The notes under the pieces were generated by a model that was given only the letters and a program-made list of their open reading frames with translations, had not been told where the DNA came from and searched no databases. A program made the translations under genes and the position numbers. From assembly GCF_014174165.1 (NCBI RefSeq), contig NZ_JABEQN010000009.1:1-64000 (forward strand): a DNA stretch of 64,000 nucleotides, in the 5' to 3' direction. Below are positions 1 to 8,942 of this stretch, in pieces (the stretch's first letter is position 1; every line of letters starts with the position of its first letter). The stretch comes from Gluconacetobacter dulcium (GTDB lineage: Bacteria; Pseudomonadota; Alphaproteobacteria; Acetobacterales; Acetobacteraceae).

Positions 1-78
1 ACCTGCACGGTGAGTGTCGGCCCGCAATCGCGCAGCCAGAAGGGGCATCTGACCACCTGGCTGCAAGACCATCTGTAA
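1..78 (+). CDS. 3' end of an unidentified coding sequence
   Basis: The first 25 codons are open in frame 1 and end in TAA, 16 nt before the efflux lipoprotein gene. The visible tail (ending TTWLQDHL) shows no motif that identifies it. The short gap and shared strand suggest one operon with the outer-membrane efflux gene, so an inner-membrane or adaptor component of the same pump is a reasonable guess and nothing more. Confidence 0.45.
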   Translation, partial: TCTVSVGPQSRSQKGHLTTWLQDHL

Positions 79-94
79 GGCCCCCGGCGCGAGC

Positions 95-1612
95 ATGACC
101 ATGATGACGAAAACCCGACGGGCCGGCCTGGTCCTGACCTCGGCGCTGGTGATGGCGGGGTGCACGGTCGGCCCGCGCTACCAGCCGGACCGGATGAAAG
201 TGCCCGAGCACTTTACCGAAGACGAGCATCCGGCGACCGATGCCGAGATCGCACGCACCAATGCCGAACTGAAGGATTGGTGGCATCGCTTCAACGATGC
301 GGAACTCGACCGGCTGGTGGATCGGGCGATCGGCGGCAATTACGATCTGCAGATCGCCGGCCAGCGCATCCTCGCCGAACGGGCGCTGCGCGACAGCCAG
401 GCCTCTGCCTGGTATCCGCAGATCGACGCCAATACCACCAATGGTGATTCGCGCTTCTCGATCAACGTGGATAACTGGCCGATCCGGCCGGGGAACCCGA
501 TCAACCGGCCCGGTGCGTCGTATCTGTCCTATGGGGTGAGCGCGAGCTGGCAGCTCGACGTGTTCGGCCGCATCCGCCGCAGCGTGGAAGCGCAGGAGCG
601 CGCGGTCGAGGAGACGGTCGAGGACCGGCGCGCGGTGCTGATGACGATGCTCTCGGCGCTGGTCGGCGACTATATGGTGCTGCGCGACACCCAGTTGCGG
701 CTGGAGATCTCGAACCGCAATATCCGCGTGGCGCAGGAAGCCTATGACCTGACGCAGCGCCTGTATCTGGAAGGCGTGGGCAACACGTTGCAGATCGCGC
801 AGGCAAAGGCGGAACTGGACAGCCAGCTTGCGGCGCGCGAGCCGCTGCGCACGCATATCGCCCAGATCACGCACGCGCTCGACGTGCTGATGGGCCAGAT
901 GCCCGGCACGACGGAAGCGGAACTGAAGATCGCCCGTCCGTTGCCCACGGTGCCGGCGTTCCCCGCGACGATGCCCTCGATCGTGCTGGCCAACCGGCCG
1001 GATATCCGTCGGGCCGAACGTGCCTATGCCGAGGCGACGGCGCGGATCGGGGTCGCGGTGGCCCAGATGTATCCGAATTTCAGCATTCCGCTGAACTTCA
1101 ACCCCAATGCCTCGGCGATGTACCAGCTTTTCCAGGCGGGGGCGCTGAGCTGGCAGTTCTTCATGCTCGCCTCGCTGCCGCTGGCGCATGGCGGCAAGCT
1201 GACGGCGCAGGTGCGCGGGATGCAGGCGGCGGCGGAAGCCAGCCGCCTGACCTACCGTCAGACGGTGCTGACGGCGTTCCGCGAGGTCGAGGACGCGATG
1301 GCGGCCTGGCATGACGACGTGGAACATACCGAGCTACTGCACAAGGCGGCCGAGGACAGCCGGCTGGCCAGCGACCGGGCGCGCAAGCTCTACAGCGCCG
1401 GCCTGGTGGGCTTCCTGGAGGTGCTGACGACCGAGCGCACCGCGCTGGCGGCCGAAAACGCCGAGGCCGAGGCGCGGCTGGAGCGGTTGCAGGATGCGGT
1501 CAATCTCTACACCGCCATGGGGGCGGGCTGGCAGGGCGCGGCCGTGACCGCCACCGCGCTGCCCGTCTCGCTGGAAAAGCAGAACAGTCTTGCCCGCGCT
1601 TTCAAGGAATAG
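95..1612 (+). CDS. RND-type efflux outer-membrane lipoprotein, NodT/OprM family
   Basis: This is an outer-membrane channel of a tripartite efflux pump, giving the exit duct for substrates handed over by an inner-membrane transporter and a periplasmic adaptor. The N-terminus is a lipoprotein signal with lipobox VMAGC, followed by the family opening VGPRYQPD. Two outer-membrane-efflux repeats follow, with typical segments such as WQLDVFGRIRRSVEAQ and, near the C-terminus, FREVEDAM and YSAGLVGFLEVL. The length of 505 aa is usual for the family. ATG at 95 is used; in-frame ATGs at 101 and 104 are equally possible. The pumped substrate cannot be read from this gene. The next gene is convergent. 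Confidence 0.93.
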   Translation: MTMMTKTRRAGLVLTSALVMAGCTVGPRYQPDRMKVPEHFTEDEHPATDAEIARTNAELKDWWHRFNDAELDRLVDRAIGGNYDLQIAGQRILAERALRDSQASAWYPQIDANTTNGDSRFSINVDNWPIRPGNPINRPGASYLSYGVSASWQLDVFGRIRRSVEAQERAVEETVEDRRAVLMTMLSALVGDYMVLRDTQLRLEISNRNIRVAQEAYDLTQRLYLEGVGNTLQIAQAKAELDSQLAAREPLRTHIAQITHALDVLMGQMPGTTEAELKIARPLPTVPAFPATMPSIVLANRPDIRRAERAYAEATARIGVAVAQMYPNFSIPLNFNPNASAMYQLFQAGALSWQFFMLASLPLAHGGKLTAQVRGMQAAAEASRLTYRQTVLTAFREVEDAMAAWHDDVEHTELLHKAAEDSRLASDRARKLYSAGLVGFLEVLTTERTALAAENAEAEARLERLQDAVNLYTAMGAGWQGAAVTATALPVSLEKQNSLARAFKE

Positions 1613-1630
1613 CACTGGGCTGTGCTTTCC

Positions 1631-2323
1631 TCATGATTCCGGGGTTGCGATCAGGGATTTCCAGATAAAGGCGCCGAGCAGGGCACCGATGAGCGGAGCT
1701 GTCCAGAACAGCCAGAGCTGCCCGAGCGCCGCCGTCTGCGCGAAGAACGCGACCGCCGTGGACCGGGCCGGATTGACCGAGGTGTTTGTGACGGGGATCG
1801 AGACAAGATGGATCAGGGTCAGGGCGAGCCCGATCGGGAGCGGCCCGAACCCGGCCGGTGCGGTTCGGGAGGTTGCGCCCAGGATGACGACCAGGAACCC
1901 CGCCGTCAGGATCGTCTCGATCAGGAAGCCGGAGAGAAGCCCGTAATGTCCGGGGGAGAGGGCGCCATAGCCGTTGGAGGCGAAGCCACCGGCCACGAAA
2001 TCCGGTTTGCCGGAAGCGATGAGGTATAACAGGCTGGCAGCCAGAAGACCGCCGAGCACATGGGCGGCCCAATAGGGACCGAGCGCGTTCCACGGCAGGC
2101 GGCCGGCGGCGGCGACGCCGAGCGAAACGGCCGGGTTGAAATGGCCGCCGGAGATGCCGCCGACGGCGAAGGCCATGGTGAGGACGGTGAGGCCGAAGGC
2201 AAGTGCGACGCCTCCGAAACCGATCCCGAGTTGCGGGAAGGCCGCATCGAGGACGGCGGCGCCGCAGCCGCCGAAGACGAGCCAGAATGTGCCGAAGAAT
2301 TCTGCGCCGAGCTTTTTTATCAT
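1631..2323 (-). CDS. aqpZ: Aquaporin (MIP family, AqpZ-like)
   Basis: A water channel of the inner membrane. Both hallmark half-helix motifs are present, [10 protein letters not shown] near residue 60-70 and [13 protein letters not shown] near residue 180-190, in the usual six-helix arrangement of a 230-aa aquaporin. The absence of the long insert and Asp of glycerol facilitators favours AqpZ over GlpF. The start at 2323 gives the standard [16 protein letters not shown] opening. It faces the efflux gene tail to tail with 18 nt between stops. The 281 nt between its start and the ABC ATPase end hold nothing I recognise beyond promoter sequence. Confidence 0.92.
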   Translation of the reverse strand: MIKKLGAEFFGTFWLVFGGCGAAVLDAAFPQLGIGFGGVALAFGLTVLTMAFAVGGISGGHFNPAVSLGVAAAGRLPWNALGPYWAAHVLGGLLAASLLYLIASGKPDFVAGGFASNGYGALSPGHYGLLSGFLIETILTAGFLVVILGATSRTAPAGFGPLPIGLALTLIHLVSIPVTNTSVNPARSTAVAFFAQTAALGQLWLFWTAPLIGALLGAFIWKSLIATPES

Positions 2324-2604
2324 TTTTCGAGCGTCCTTCGTCTGCGGCGTAGGCCCGCCGCGCGCGACCCGGTGTCGCAGGCGAAATTATCGCTTCATCG
2401 GGTGCGGAAAGGGCGTGAAATCATCCGGATATTACAGTCATCTTCCAGAGGGATGGTGTTGCCGGAGGGCGGTTGCGCTCGGTCCGGGCAATACGCGCAT
2501 GGTGCGAGATATGGGAAACGCGCGATGGACCGTTGCCGGTGCCTGACTGGCGTTGCGGCACGGTTTGTGGCCGAGCCCGCCGCCAGTTGGACTTGTCCAG
2601 CTTT

Positions 2605-3381
2605 TTACCAGTCTGCGCTATGGCCGAGCTGGGTCAGGATGTTCTTGCGCAGATCGAGCAGGCGGGGGTCGTCGCGGTGGCGGTGAGGCGGCAGGTCGAT
2701 CGGCAGGTCGGCGATGATGCGGGCGGGGCGGGGGCTGAAGACGACGATCCGCGTGGCCAGCAGCAGGGCTTCCTCGACATCGTGGGTGACCATGATGGCT
2801 GTGAAGCCGCGGTCGCGCCACAGGCGGTGCAGTTCGGTCTGCATCGTCAGGCGTGTCAGACTGTCCAGCTTGCCCAGCGGTTCGTCCAGGATCAGCACGC
2901 GCGGGTCGTTGACCAAGGCGCGGGCGAGGGCCGCGCGCTGGGCCATGCCGCCGGACAATTGGTGTGGCCACGCGCGTTCGAAACCCTTCAGCCCCACCAG
3001 TTCGATGGCGGCATCGACCGATGCCGGGTCCTTGCGGCCGGCGATGTCGTGGCCAAGGGCGACGTTGCCGCGCACGGTGCGCCAGGGATAGAGCGTCGGG
3101 TCCTGGAACATCACGATCCGGTCGGGACCCGGGCCGCTGATGGGGATGTCTTCGGCCAGGATCGTGCCGCCATGCGGGGGCTCCAGCCCTGCGATCAGGC
3201 GCAGCAGGGTGGATTTGCCGCAGCCCGATGGGCCGAGCAGGGCGACGAATTCTCCCGGCGCGATGCTGAGGCTGATATCGTCGAGAACCGGCGTGAACAC
3301 GCCGCCGATCATGTAGCCGTGGTCGATATGGTCGAGTTCCAGCCCCAGAGGATGTGCGATGCGGGTGGGCGTGGTTACCAT
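2605..3381 (-). CDS. ABC importer ATP-binding protein (SsuB/TauB/NrtD type)
   Basis: The ATPase that drives the neighbouring importer. It has Walker A GPSGCGKST at residues 50-58, Q-loop MFQDPTLYPW, signature LSGGMAQRAALARAL, Walker B VLILDEP and H-loop MVTHD, all intact in 258 aa. The ATG at 3381 overlaps the permease stop by 7 nt. A much longer open frame continues upstream, but only because it reads through the permease gene in another frame, so this start is preferred. The family serves sulfonate, taurine, nitrate or bicarbonate importers; the substrate cannot be fixed from the sequence. Confidence 0.93.
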   Translation of the reverse strand: MVTTPTRIAHPLGLELDHIDHGYMIGGVFTPVLDDISLSIAPGEFVALLGPSGCGKSTLLRLIAGLEPPHGGTILAEDIPISGPGPDRIVMFQDPTLYPWRTVRGNVALGHDIAGRKDPASVDAAIELVGLKGFERAWPHQLSGGMAQRAALARALVNDPRVLILDEPLGKLDSLTRLTMQTELHRLWRDRGFTAIMVTHDVEEALLLATRIVVFSPRPARIIADLPIDLPPHRHRDDPRLLDLRKNILTQLGHSADW

Positions 3382-4376
3382 TTCAGGCCGTCCTTCTGCC
3401 AGGAGAGGACGCGGTCGCGCACCTTGAACAGCAGCGTGACCAGCCCCGTGCACATCAGCGACATGACCAGCAGCGCCGCATACATATTGGGATAGGCCGC
3501 CCAGCCCTGGGCCCATTGCATGTAGAAGCCCAGGCCGGATTTCACGCCCAGCATCTCGGCCACCACCAGGGTTGCGAACGAGACGCCCAGTCCCATGAAC
3601 AGGCCGACGAAGATCTGCGGCATCGCGGCCGGCAGGGCGACGCGCAGGACCAGGAAGCGGTTGCGCGCGCCCATGGTGCGGGCGACGTCGTAATAGGCCG
3701 GATCGACGGCGGCGACGCCGGACCATGTCAGGATGGTGGTGGGAAAGCCGGCTGCCAGTGCCAGCAGCGCCTCGCTGGCCAGACGGCTGGAGGGGATGAT
3801 GATGAAGGCCAGCGGCAGCAATGCGACGGGGGGCAGGGGGCCGATCAGGCGGATCAGCGGGCGCACCCAGTAGCGGAACCGCAGCGAACGGCCCAGCCCG
3901 ATACCGATGGCGACGCCAAGTGCTGCGCCGATGCCGTAGCCGACCGCCAGCAGGCCGAGCGAATGCAGCAGGCTGTCGCCCAGCCGCCTCCAGTCGGTCA
4001 GAAACACATCCAGAAGGTCCTGCGGCGTGCCGAAGAAGGGGCGGGGCAGCCAGAGCAATTTGGCCTGTATGATTTCCCATGCCGTGAAGCCCAGGCCCAG
4101 TGCGATGGCCCATGGCGCGCGCGCGGACAGGCGGCGCAGGGCCGCCGTCACCGTCAGCGCGAGGCCGATGGTGCAGAACAGGGCCGCGAGCTGGTTGGTG
4201 TCGGGGAAATCGTCGGCGTCCGGCCAGCGCCAGGTGACTAGGGCCGCCAGGAACCATGCGGGCCCGGCGACCCAGGGCAGCAGGGGGCGACGGGAGGACG
4301 TGCCGGATTTTGTCGCTGTCTGCCCTGATGGGGTGTGCGCGGTCTGGTTCGGTGACGGCGTATTCGGTGAACTCAT
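3375..4376 (-). CDS. ABC importer permease (SsuC/TauC-like, BPD_transp_1)
   Basis: The membrane subunit of the importer. Several hydrophobic helices surround a typical inner-membrane coupling segment, ASEALLALAAGFPTTILT, followed by the EAA-like region DVARTMGARNRFLVLRVALPAAMPQIFVG, matching the binding-protein-dependent permease fold. At 333 aa it is longer than usual SsuC (about 260 aa) because of a hydrophilic N-terminal tail rich in Thr and Pro and an extra pair of helices. Its ATG overlaps the stop of the binding-protein gene (ATGA) and its stop overlaps the ATPase start, so the three are translationally coupled. Confidence 0.92.
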   Translation of the reverse strand: MSSPNTPSPNQTAHTPSGQTATKSGTSSRRPLLPWVAGPAWFLAALVTWRWPDADDFPDTNQLAALFCTIGLALTVTAALRRLSARAPWAIALGLGFTAWEIIQAKLLWLPRPFFGTPQDLLDVFLTDWRRLGDSLLHSLGLLAVGYGIGAALGVAIGIGLGRSLRFRYWVRPLIRLIGPLPPVALLPLAFIIIPSSRLASEALLALAAGFPTTILTWSGVAAVDPAYYDVARTMGARNRFLVLRVALPAAMPQIFVGLFMGLGVSFATLVVAEMLGVKSGLGFYMQWAQGWAAYPNMYAALLVMSLMCTGLVTLLFKVRDRVLSWQKDGLKW

Positions 4377-5410
4377 GTGGCGAACAGATCCTGCGTCACC
4401 TTGCCGGCATAGCGGGCGGAATCGAGCGAGGGACGGAAGACGCCGATCTGTTTCAGGGCATCGGCGTAGCGCACGACCTCGTCATGCAGCGACGGACCGA
4501 GGACCTGGTGATGGTGGCCCTGGAGGCGCAGCATGTCCGCGATGTCCTCGGCGCTGGCACGGGCGGCGAAGGGTTTGAAGATGCGACCGGCTTCGTCGGG
4601 GTTGCAGGCGACCCAGGCGCCGGCTTCCAGGATCGCGCGCGTGACGGCCGCTGCCACGGCGGGGTCGTTGCGGATCAGGCTGCCGCGCAGGCCGATGACG
4701 CAGCAGGCGATCTGCGCCCAACTGCCGTTCATGTTGCTGTCGATTTCCACCAGGTCGAACTGGCGCTTGTAGAGATAGGAGAACGGATCGGTGCCGGTGA
4801 TGGCCTGCACGTCGCCGCGTTTCAGGGCCACCGACAGCAGGTCGGCCGGGTATTGGCGCCATTGGACGTCGGATTCCGGGTCGATTCCGACTTCTTTGAG
4901 ACGAATACTGAAGAAGTTTTTGTCGGGGCCGCCGATATCGGTTACGCCGATGGTCTTGCCGCGCATGTCTTCCAGCTTCGCCGGGCCGCCCTTGGGGGCA
5001 AGCATGTGCATGCAGCCAGCGTGCAGACCCGCGACGAGCTTGACGTCGAACCCCTGCTGGAGCGGCTTCAGCCAGCGTAGGGCCATGCCGGGGGCGCCGT
5101 CGGCCTTGCCGGTGGCCAGGGCTTCCAGCAACTGGTCGGTGGAGCCGGCGAAATTGACGTAATCGACGTCGAGATTATAGTGCGCGAAGAAGCCTTTCTC
5201 TTTGGCGACCGGAATCGCGGCGGTGCACGTGGAATTCTGGTTCCACGCGATGGTCAGCTTGCGGGTGGGGCCGGGTACGGGGGCGACGCTGGCCGTGCCG
5301 GCCGGGCTGCAATGGGCGGCTTCGTCCGCCATGGCGTCGAGCGGTGCAAAGGGGAGCGCCGTGGCGCCGGCCAGCAATGCGCGGCGGGAGAGGCTGGTCG
5401 TGTCGGGCAT
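4373..5410 (-). CDS. ABC importer periplasmic substrate-binding protein (NMT1/SsuA-like)
   Basis: The first gene of the importer operon. It has an N-terminal export signal with a twin-arginine-like stretch (SLSRRALLAGATALPFAP), then a mature NMT1-type fold: KLTIAWNQNSTCTAAIPVAKE, GFFAHYNLDVDYVNF and AGSTDQLLEALATGKADG. It captures the substrate in the periplasm. The start at 5410 places the signal at the very N-terminus. An ATG 90 nt upstream (5500) is also in frame but adds a Pro/Arg-rich leader that would bury the signal. Two Cys pairs (STC and ACC) are unusual for the family. The ligand is unknown. Confidence 0.88.
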   Translation of the reverse strand: MPDTTSLSRRALLAGATALPFAPLDAMADEAAHCSPAGTASVAPVPGPTRKLTIAWNQNSTCTAAIPVAKEKGFFAHYNLDVDYVNFAGSTDQLLEALATGKADGAPGMALRWLKPLQQGFDVKLVAGLHAGCMHMLAPKGGPAKLEDMRGKTIGVTDIGGPDKNFFSIRLKEVGIDPESDVQWRQYPADLLSVALKRGDVQAITGTDPFSYLYKRQFDLVEIDSNMNGSWAQIACCVIGLRGSLIRNDPAVAAAVTRAILEAGAWVACNPDEAGRIFKPFAARASAEDIADMLRLQGHHHQVLGPSLHDEVVRYADALKQIGVFRPSLDSARYAGKVTQDLFAT

Positions 5411-5693
5411 GGGCGTGGCCTTGGAGGATTCGGGCGGCGGGTCGGTTTGGATGTCCCCGGTCGGTCTGTATCGCGGGCGGCCCGCAAGGGGGTGGGACAT
5501 GGCGGGGGTCTGCGCTCCGACAGGCTGCGGTCGATTTATATTAACGATATAAAATCGTTGTTGAGCATTCTTGTCTCACGATTCGGGAGAGTGCAAGCGT
5601 AAAACGGCGGGCTTGTGGTGGGGAATGAGGGAATGCCACCGAGGCCGCGGGAGCGTGTGGAATGTCTCGGCCCATGTTTTGGGAGGAAGATTG

Positions 5694-5811
5694 GTTCTTT
5701 TTGAAAAAAGAACTAAAAAATCTTGATCCGTTCAGGAGCCTTGTGCTTGCGGCTTAGGATTGTTCTGAACGGATCAAAGTCTCTGTGCTTCTTTTTACTT
5801 GGAAAAAGAAG
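5694..5811. repeat. Intergenic cluster of three inverted repeats
   Basis: The roughly 420-nt gap between the Ser-rich gene and the importer operon contains three perfect hairpins. GTTCTTTTT pairs with AAAAAGAAC at 5694-5713. TTGATCCGTTCAG (5723-5735) pairs with CTGAACGGATCAA (5765-5777), 13 bp. CTTCTTTTT pairs with AAAAAGAAG at 5788-5811. The last lies 20 nt past the stop of the leftward Ser-rich gene and may end its transcript. The A/T-rich outer hairpins resemble intergenic repeats I associate with acetic acid bacteria, but this was not checked. Confidence 0.7.
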
Positions 5812-5831
5812 ACTTCAATATTTGAGTTTTA

Positions 5832-6092
5832 TCAGGCGTAGAGATCGACACTATCTGAATCGGCTGAGGCGTTCTGGCTGCCGGTGGTGGTTTCGGAGAT
5901 GATATTGCCCTGCGCGTCCTTGGTCACGATGGTGATGGAGCCGTCGCTATTGGCGATTTCGCTCGTCGTGGTGGTGGAAGACGAAGAGGACGATGACGAC
6001 GAGGAAGACGTGTCGCTGCTGCTGCTCGTGCTGCTGGTGCCATACAGGCTGTCGAGCGCGCTGCCGCCGAGGCTGGAGATGGATGAAGACAT
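5832..6092 (-). CDS. Small Ser-rich protein of unknown function
   Basis: An 86-residue protein not recognised. The N-terminal half is nearly all Ser/Thr with a run of 11 Ser, followed by a short folded-looking stretch, DGSITIVTKDAQGNIISETT, that resembles a beta-hairpin, and an acidic tail. There is no signal peptide or membrane segment. The ATG at 6092 is chosen; an in-frame TTG at 6161 would add 23 residues and is less likely. The Ser run uses varied Ser codons rather than one triplet, so it is not a simple triplet expansion. It sits between two leftward operons with its own hairpin downstream. Confidence 0.6.
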   Translation of the reverse strand: MSSSISSLGGSALDSLYGTSSTSSSSDTSSSSSSSSSSSTTTTSEIANSDGSITIVTKDAQGNIISETTTGSQNASADSDSVDLYA

Positions 6093-6264
6093 GTGGCGAT
6101 TCCCGTAACTCGTGGCGAAGGGTGAGAACCCCTTGCGCGGTGGACCAATTGACCCGGCCAAGAGTCCGCGACCGTATCGCTGGCAGAGTAGGGCGGGGCT
6201 AACTTAGCGCGAAGTCAGCTTTTTCTTTCAATTTGCAACAGAACATTGCAGCTCGGGTGGCCTT

Positions 6265-7128
6265 CTACCGTACGTCGGCGCGCAGGTGAGGGCGGCTGCG
6301 GTCCCACAGGCGCATGCCGCGCAGGGCGAGGTCGGCCATGGCGGGCAGCAGGCGGGGCTGCATCAGGTCGGGGTCGAATTCCTGCATCCGGCGGGCGTTC
6401 TCGCGGTAGCAATCCTCGACGAACTGGCGGAACGAGAAGCGGTCGAGGAAGACGTTGGCCTGGGTGACCGCGAAATCGCGCCCGTCATTGGGTTGGTGGC
6501 CGCGCCGGACCATGGCCAGCAGGCGTTTCAGCGCGCGGCCGTAATAGCGGGTGGATTTCAGGGCGCGGCGCATCGAGCCCAGGCCGCGCCGGTGCTCGCG
6601 CCAGGCCATGTAGTTGATGAAGAAGACGATGTGCCGCGTTTCCTCGAACATCAGCAGGTCGAAGATCTCGAACAGCTTTTCGGGCAGGAACTGCGACTGG
6701 CGGGCGTTCTTGAAGGCCCCGAAGCCCAGGAAGGCGTCGAGGCATTCGCCGAAGCCGAAATCGATGAACGCGGTTTCGAGGTCGGCGGGAAATTGCTCCA
6801 GGGGCTGTTCGGTCGCGTCGATGCCGTAGCGGTCGATCATCGTGCGGATCAGCTTTGCGTGACGTGCTTCCTCCAAGCCCTGGAGGACCACCGCCTCGCG
6901 CACCACCGGGTCGGTGATCTGGGGGGCGAAGGCATCCACGATCGCGCCCGCCCGGCGTTCGGTGTGGTAGACCTCCTGCCAGAACGGGATGGTGCGCAGA
7001 CGGTCCAGTTCTTCCGCCGTCAGTTCCGGCCATGGCAGGGTCTCGGGGTCGAAGACCTGGTGCGTGGCGATGAACTGGCGGCAGAAGAGGGACTTGTGGG
7101 TTTCCGATCCGGCTTCGATTCGGCTCAA
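6265..7128 (-). CDS. Ferritin-like diiron-domain protein (second of tandem pair)
   Basis: A 287-residue helical protein with the ligand pattern of a ferritin-like diiron site: a Glu in the first helix (YHTERRAG), ExxH in GLEEARHAKLI, a Glu in FGECLDAF, and a second ExxH in MFEETRHIVFF. The start is the TTG at 7128, overlapping the preceding stop as TTGA with GGAGAAG 6 nt upstream. A GTG at 7266 would overlap the neighbour by 140 nt. It is a paralogue of the gene just upstream, so the two may form a hetero-oligomer. The reaction (oxygenase, oxidase or iron handling) cannot be told from the motif. Confidence 0.8.
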   Translation of the reverse strand: MSRIEAGSETHKSLFCRQFIATHQVFDPETLPWPELTAEELDRLRTIPFWQEVYHTERRAGAIVDAFAPQITDPVVREAVVLQGLEEARHAKLIRTMIDRYGIDATEQPLEQFPADLETAFIDFGFGECLDAFLGFGAFKNARQSQFLPEKLFEIFDLLMFEETRHIVFFINYMAWREHRRGLGSMRRALKSTRYYGRALKRLLAMVRRGHQPNDGRDFAVTQANVFLDRFSFRQFVEDCYRENARRMQEFDPDLMQPRLLPAMADLALRGMRLWDRSRPHLRADVR

Positions 7129-8117
7129 GCAGTCTTCTCCAGCGCCCTGGCGCCGGAAGGACGGCGGAGGAACAGACGCAGGAAACGCGCGAGGTTCGGC
7201 GCCAGTTTCGGACGCAGCAGGCGCGGATCGTAGCCGGAGAAGCGGCGTTCGTTCTCTTCCAGGCACAGATCGATCATGTCGCGCAGGCTGACATCCATGT
7301 TCGTCATGTCCTTGGCGCCGCTGACGGTGAAATTGTTATCCTGTTCCTGCACGTTGCCGTCGGCGTCGATGCTGGTGGCCAGGCCGATCCGCTCGTAGAC
7401 CAGGAACACCCAGACCGCGAGAACGCGCAGCTCGAACCACGGGCGATGCCACAGGGGCATGGTCGCGCGGTGCCAGGCCAGCCAGTTGGCGAACAGCAGG
7501 ATGTGACGGCATTCCTCCTGCATCACCGGCTCGAACGTCTCGGTCAGCTCGGCGGGGAAGAAACCGGAGCGCTGGGCGAGGGCGAACAGGCCGAAGGCGA
7601 AGAAGCTGTCCACGCATTCCGAGAAGCCGGTGACGAGATAGGCCCATTCGGTGTCGCGCGGCTCGATATAGGGCGGCTCGGGCGCCATCTTGATGTCGTA
7701 GGCTTCGACCAGCTTCGACAGGACTTCCTTGTGGCGGTTTTCCTCCCACGCATTGCGTGACAGGGCGTCCTTCATGTCCGGGTCGTCGATCATGCGGGCG
7801 TAGGCGGCCATGCGCAGGCGGGCCTTGCCCTCGGTCTGCACCGCGATGTCCCAGATTGGCAGGGAGGTGACGCGCCGCAGCGTTTCCGGGTCCAGCTTCG
7901 GCCATGCGATGACCGAGGGCTTGTACGGGTTGAACGTGTCGCGGAACATTTCCGCCACCGCGCGCTTGTGCTCAGGCGAGCCTGGTTTGAGCGGGCCGGG
8001 GACCGGGCTGGACCAGTGACGGGCGTTGAAATCGGCCTCGGCGACCGTTTTCGTGTCGGCGCCCTTGGGGTCGATCGCCTCGGGGAGGGAGGAATAGATA
8101 TCGGAGAGAGAGGTCAT
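7125..8117 (-). CDS. Ferritin-like diiron-domain protein (first of tandem pair)
   Basis: A 330-residue paralogue of the following gene with the same ligand layout: TEGKARLR, ExxH in AWEENRHKEVL, the Glu of GFSECVDSF, and ExxH in MQEECRHILLFANW. The shared phrases (ECxDxFxxFG and a W after the second ExxH) show duplication of one ancestor. The ATG at 8117 is chosen; a TTG 9 nt upstream is also open. It lacks a signal peptide, though weakly hydrophobic helices near FELRVLAVWVFLVYERIG may touch the membrane. Transcribed with and translationally coupled to the second copy. Substrate unknown. Confidence 0.8.
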   Translation of the reverse strand: MTSLSDIYSSLPEAIDPKGADTKTVAEADFNARHWSSPVPGPLKPGSPEHKRAVAEMFRDTFNPYKPSVIAWPKLDPETLRRVTSLPIWDIAVQTEGKARLRMAAYARMIDDPDMKDALSRNAWEENRHKEVLSKLVEAYDIKMAPEPPYIEPRDTEWAYLVTGFSECVDSFFAFGLFALAQRSGFFPAELTETFEPVMQEECRHILLFANWLAWHRATMPLWHRPWFELRVLAVWVFLVYERIGLATSIDADGNVQEQDNNFTVSGAKDMTNMDVSLRDMIDLCLEENERRFSGYDPRLLRPKLAPNLARFLRLFLRRPSGARALEKTA

Positions 8118-8228
8118 GCTTCGCAAGCTCGCACAATGAGTACAGACGTCGGTCCGGCCTGGATCAGGCCGGACCGAACGTCACCTTGCGGCCCCCCCTG
8201 CGATGGGGGGGATGAGGGGGGCCAGCGA

Positions 8229-8942
8229 TCAGTGGATGTCGGAGATCGTGGAAATGATCCGTGTCACCAGGCCGTAGGCGATCGCCTCTTCGGCCGACAT
8301 CCAGTAATTCCGGTCGGTATCGCGGCAGATCTTTTCGTATTCCTGCCCGGTTTCGCGCGCGAACAGGCGGTTCAGCCGCTCGCGCATCTTCACGATTTCC
8401 CGCGCCTCGATGTCGATATCGGTGGCGGGGCCGCGCACGCCGCCCATCGGCTGGTGCAGCAGGAAGCGGGTGTTGGGCAGGCAGTAGCGGCGCTGGGGGT
8501 TGCCGGCGGCGAAGATCAGCGCGCCGGCCGAGGCGACCCAGCCGGTGCCGATCACGTTCACCGGGGCGACCGAATCGACGAAGCGGATCATGTCGTGGAT
8601 CGTGTCGCCGCTTTCGACGTGGCCGCCGGGCGAGTTGACATACACGTCGATCGGCTTGTCGGACGCGCCGGCCAGCGCCAGCAGGCGGCCGGTGACGTCG
8701 CGCGCCAGCTTGTCGTTGATCGCGCCGAACACCAGCACCTTGCGCTGGTCGAACAGGCGGCTTTCAAGCTCGTTGACCGGGGAGGACAGGGTCTTGTTGT
8801 CGTCGGGCTCTTTCGGCTCGGGACCCTGGGGCTCGGGGATGTCGGGACCGTTGGGGTCTTCGTCATCCATCCGGATACGGTGGTTCGGCTGCATGCCGTT
8901 CAGCATCATAATCTCCCTGTATCCAGGACTGGTCTTCGTCAT
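8229..8942 (-). CDS. ClpP-family protease subunit with Ser-His-Asn triad
   Basis: The fold is that of the Clp protease barrel subunit, which degrades unfolded substrates fed by an AAA+ partner. The nucleophile Ser138 lies in VASAGALIF and the His163 in FLLHQPMGG. In E. coli ClpP the third residue is the second Asp of RDTERD; here the aligned motif is RDTDRNYWMS, giving Asn. Listeria ClpP1 is a known case of Asn at this position. The N-terminal 50 residues are Pro/Glu/Asp-rich and unlike a ClpP propeptide. ATG 8942 has AGGA 7 nt upstream; ATG 8909 with AGGGAG is an alternative start. Confidence 0.88.
   Translation of the reverse strand: MTKTSPGYREIMMLNGMQPNHRIRMDDEDPNGPDIPEPQGPEPKEPDDNKTLSSPVNELESRLFDQRKVLVFGAINDKLARDVTGRLLALAGASDKPIDVYVNSPGGHVESGDTIHDMIRFVDSVAPVNVIGTGWVASAGALIFAAGNPQRRYCLPNTRFLLHQPMGGVRGPATDIDIEAREIVKMRERLNRLFARETGQEYEKICRDTDRNYWMSAEEAIAYGLVTRIISTISDIH

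Noticed and set aside
2605-4257. 550-codon minus-strand frame including the ABC ATPase
   Set aside because: The first 290 codons are the permease gene read in another frame; the ATPase starts at 3381.
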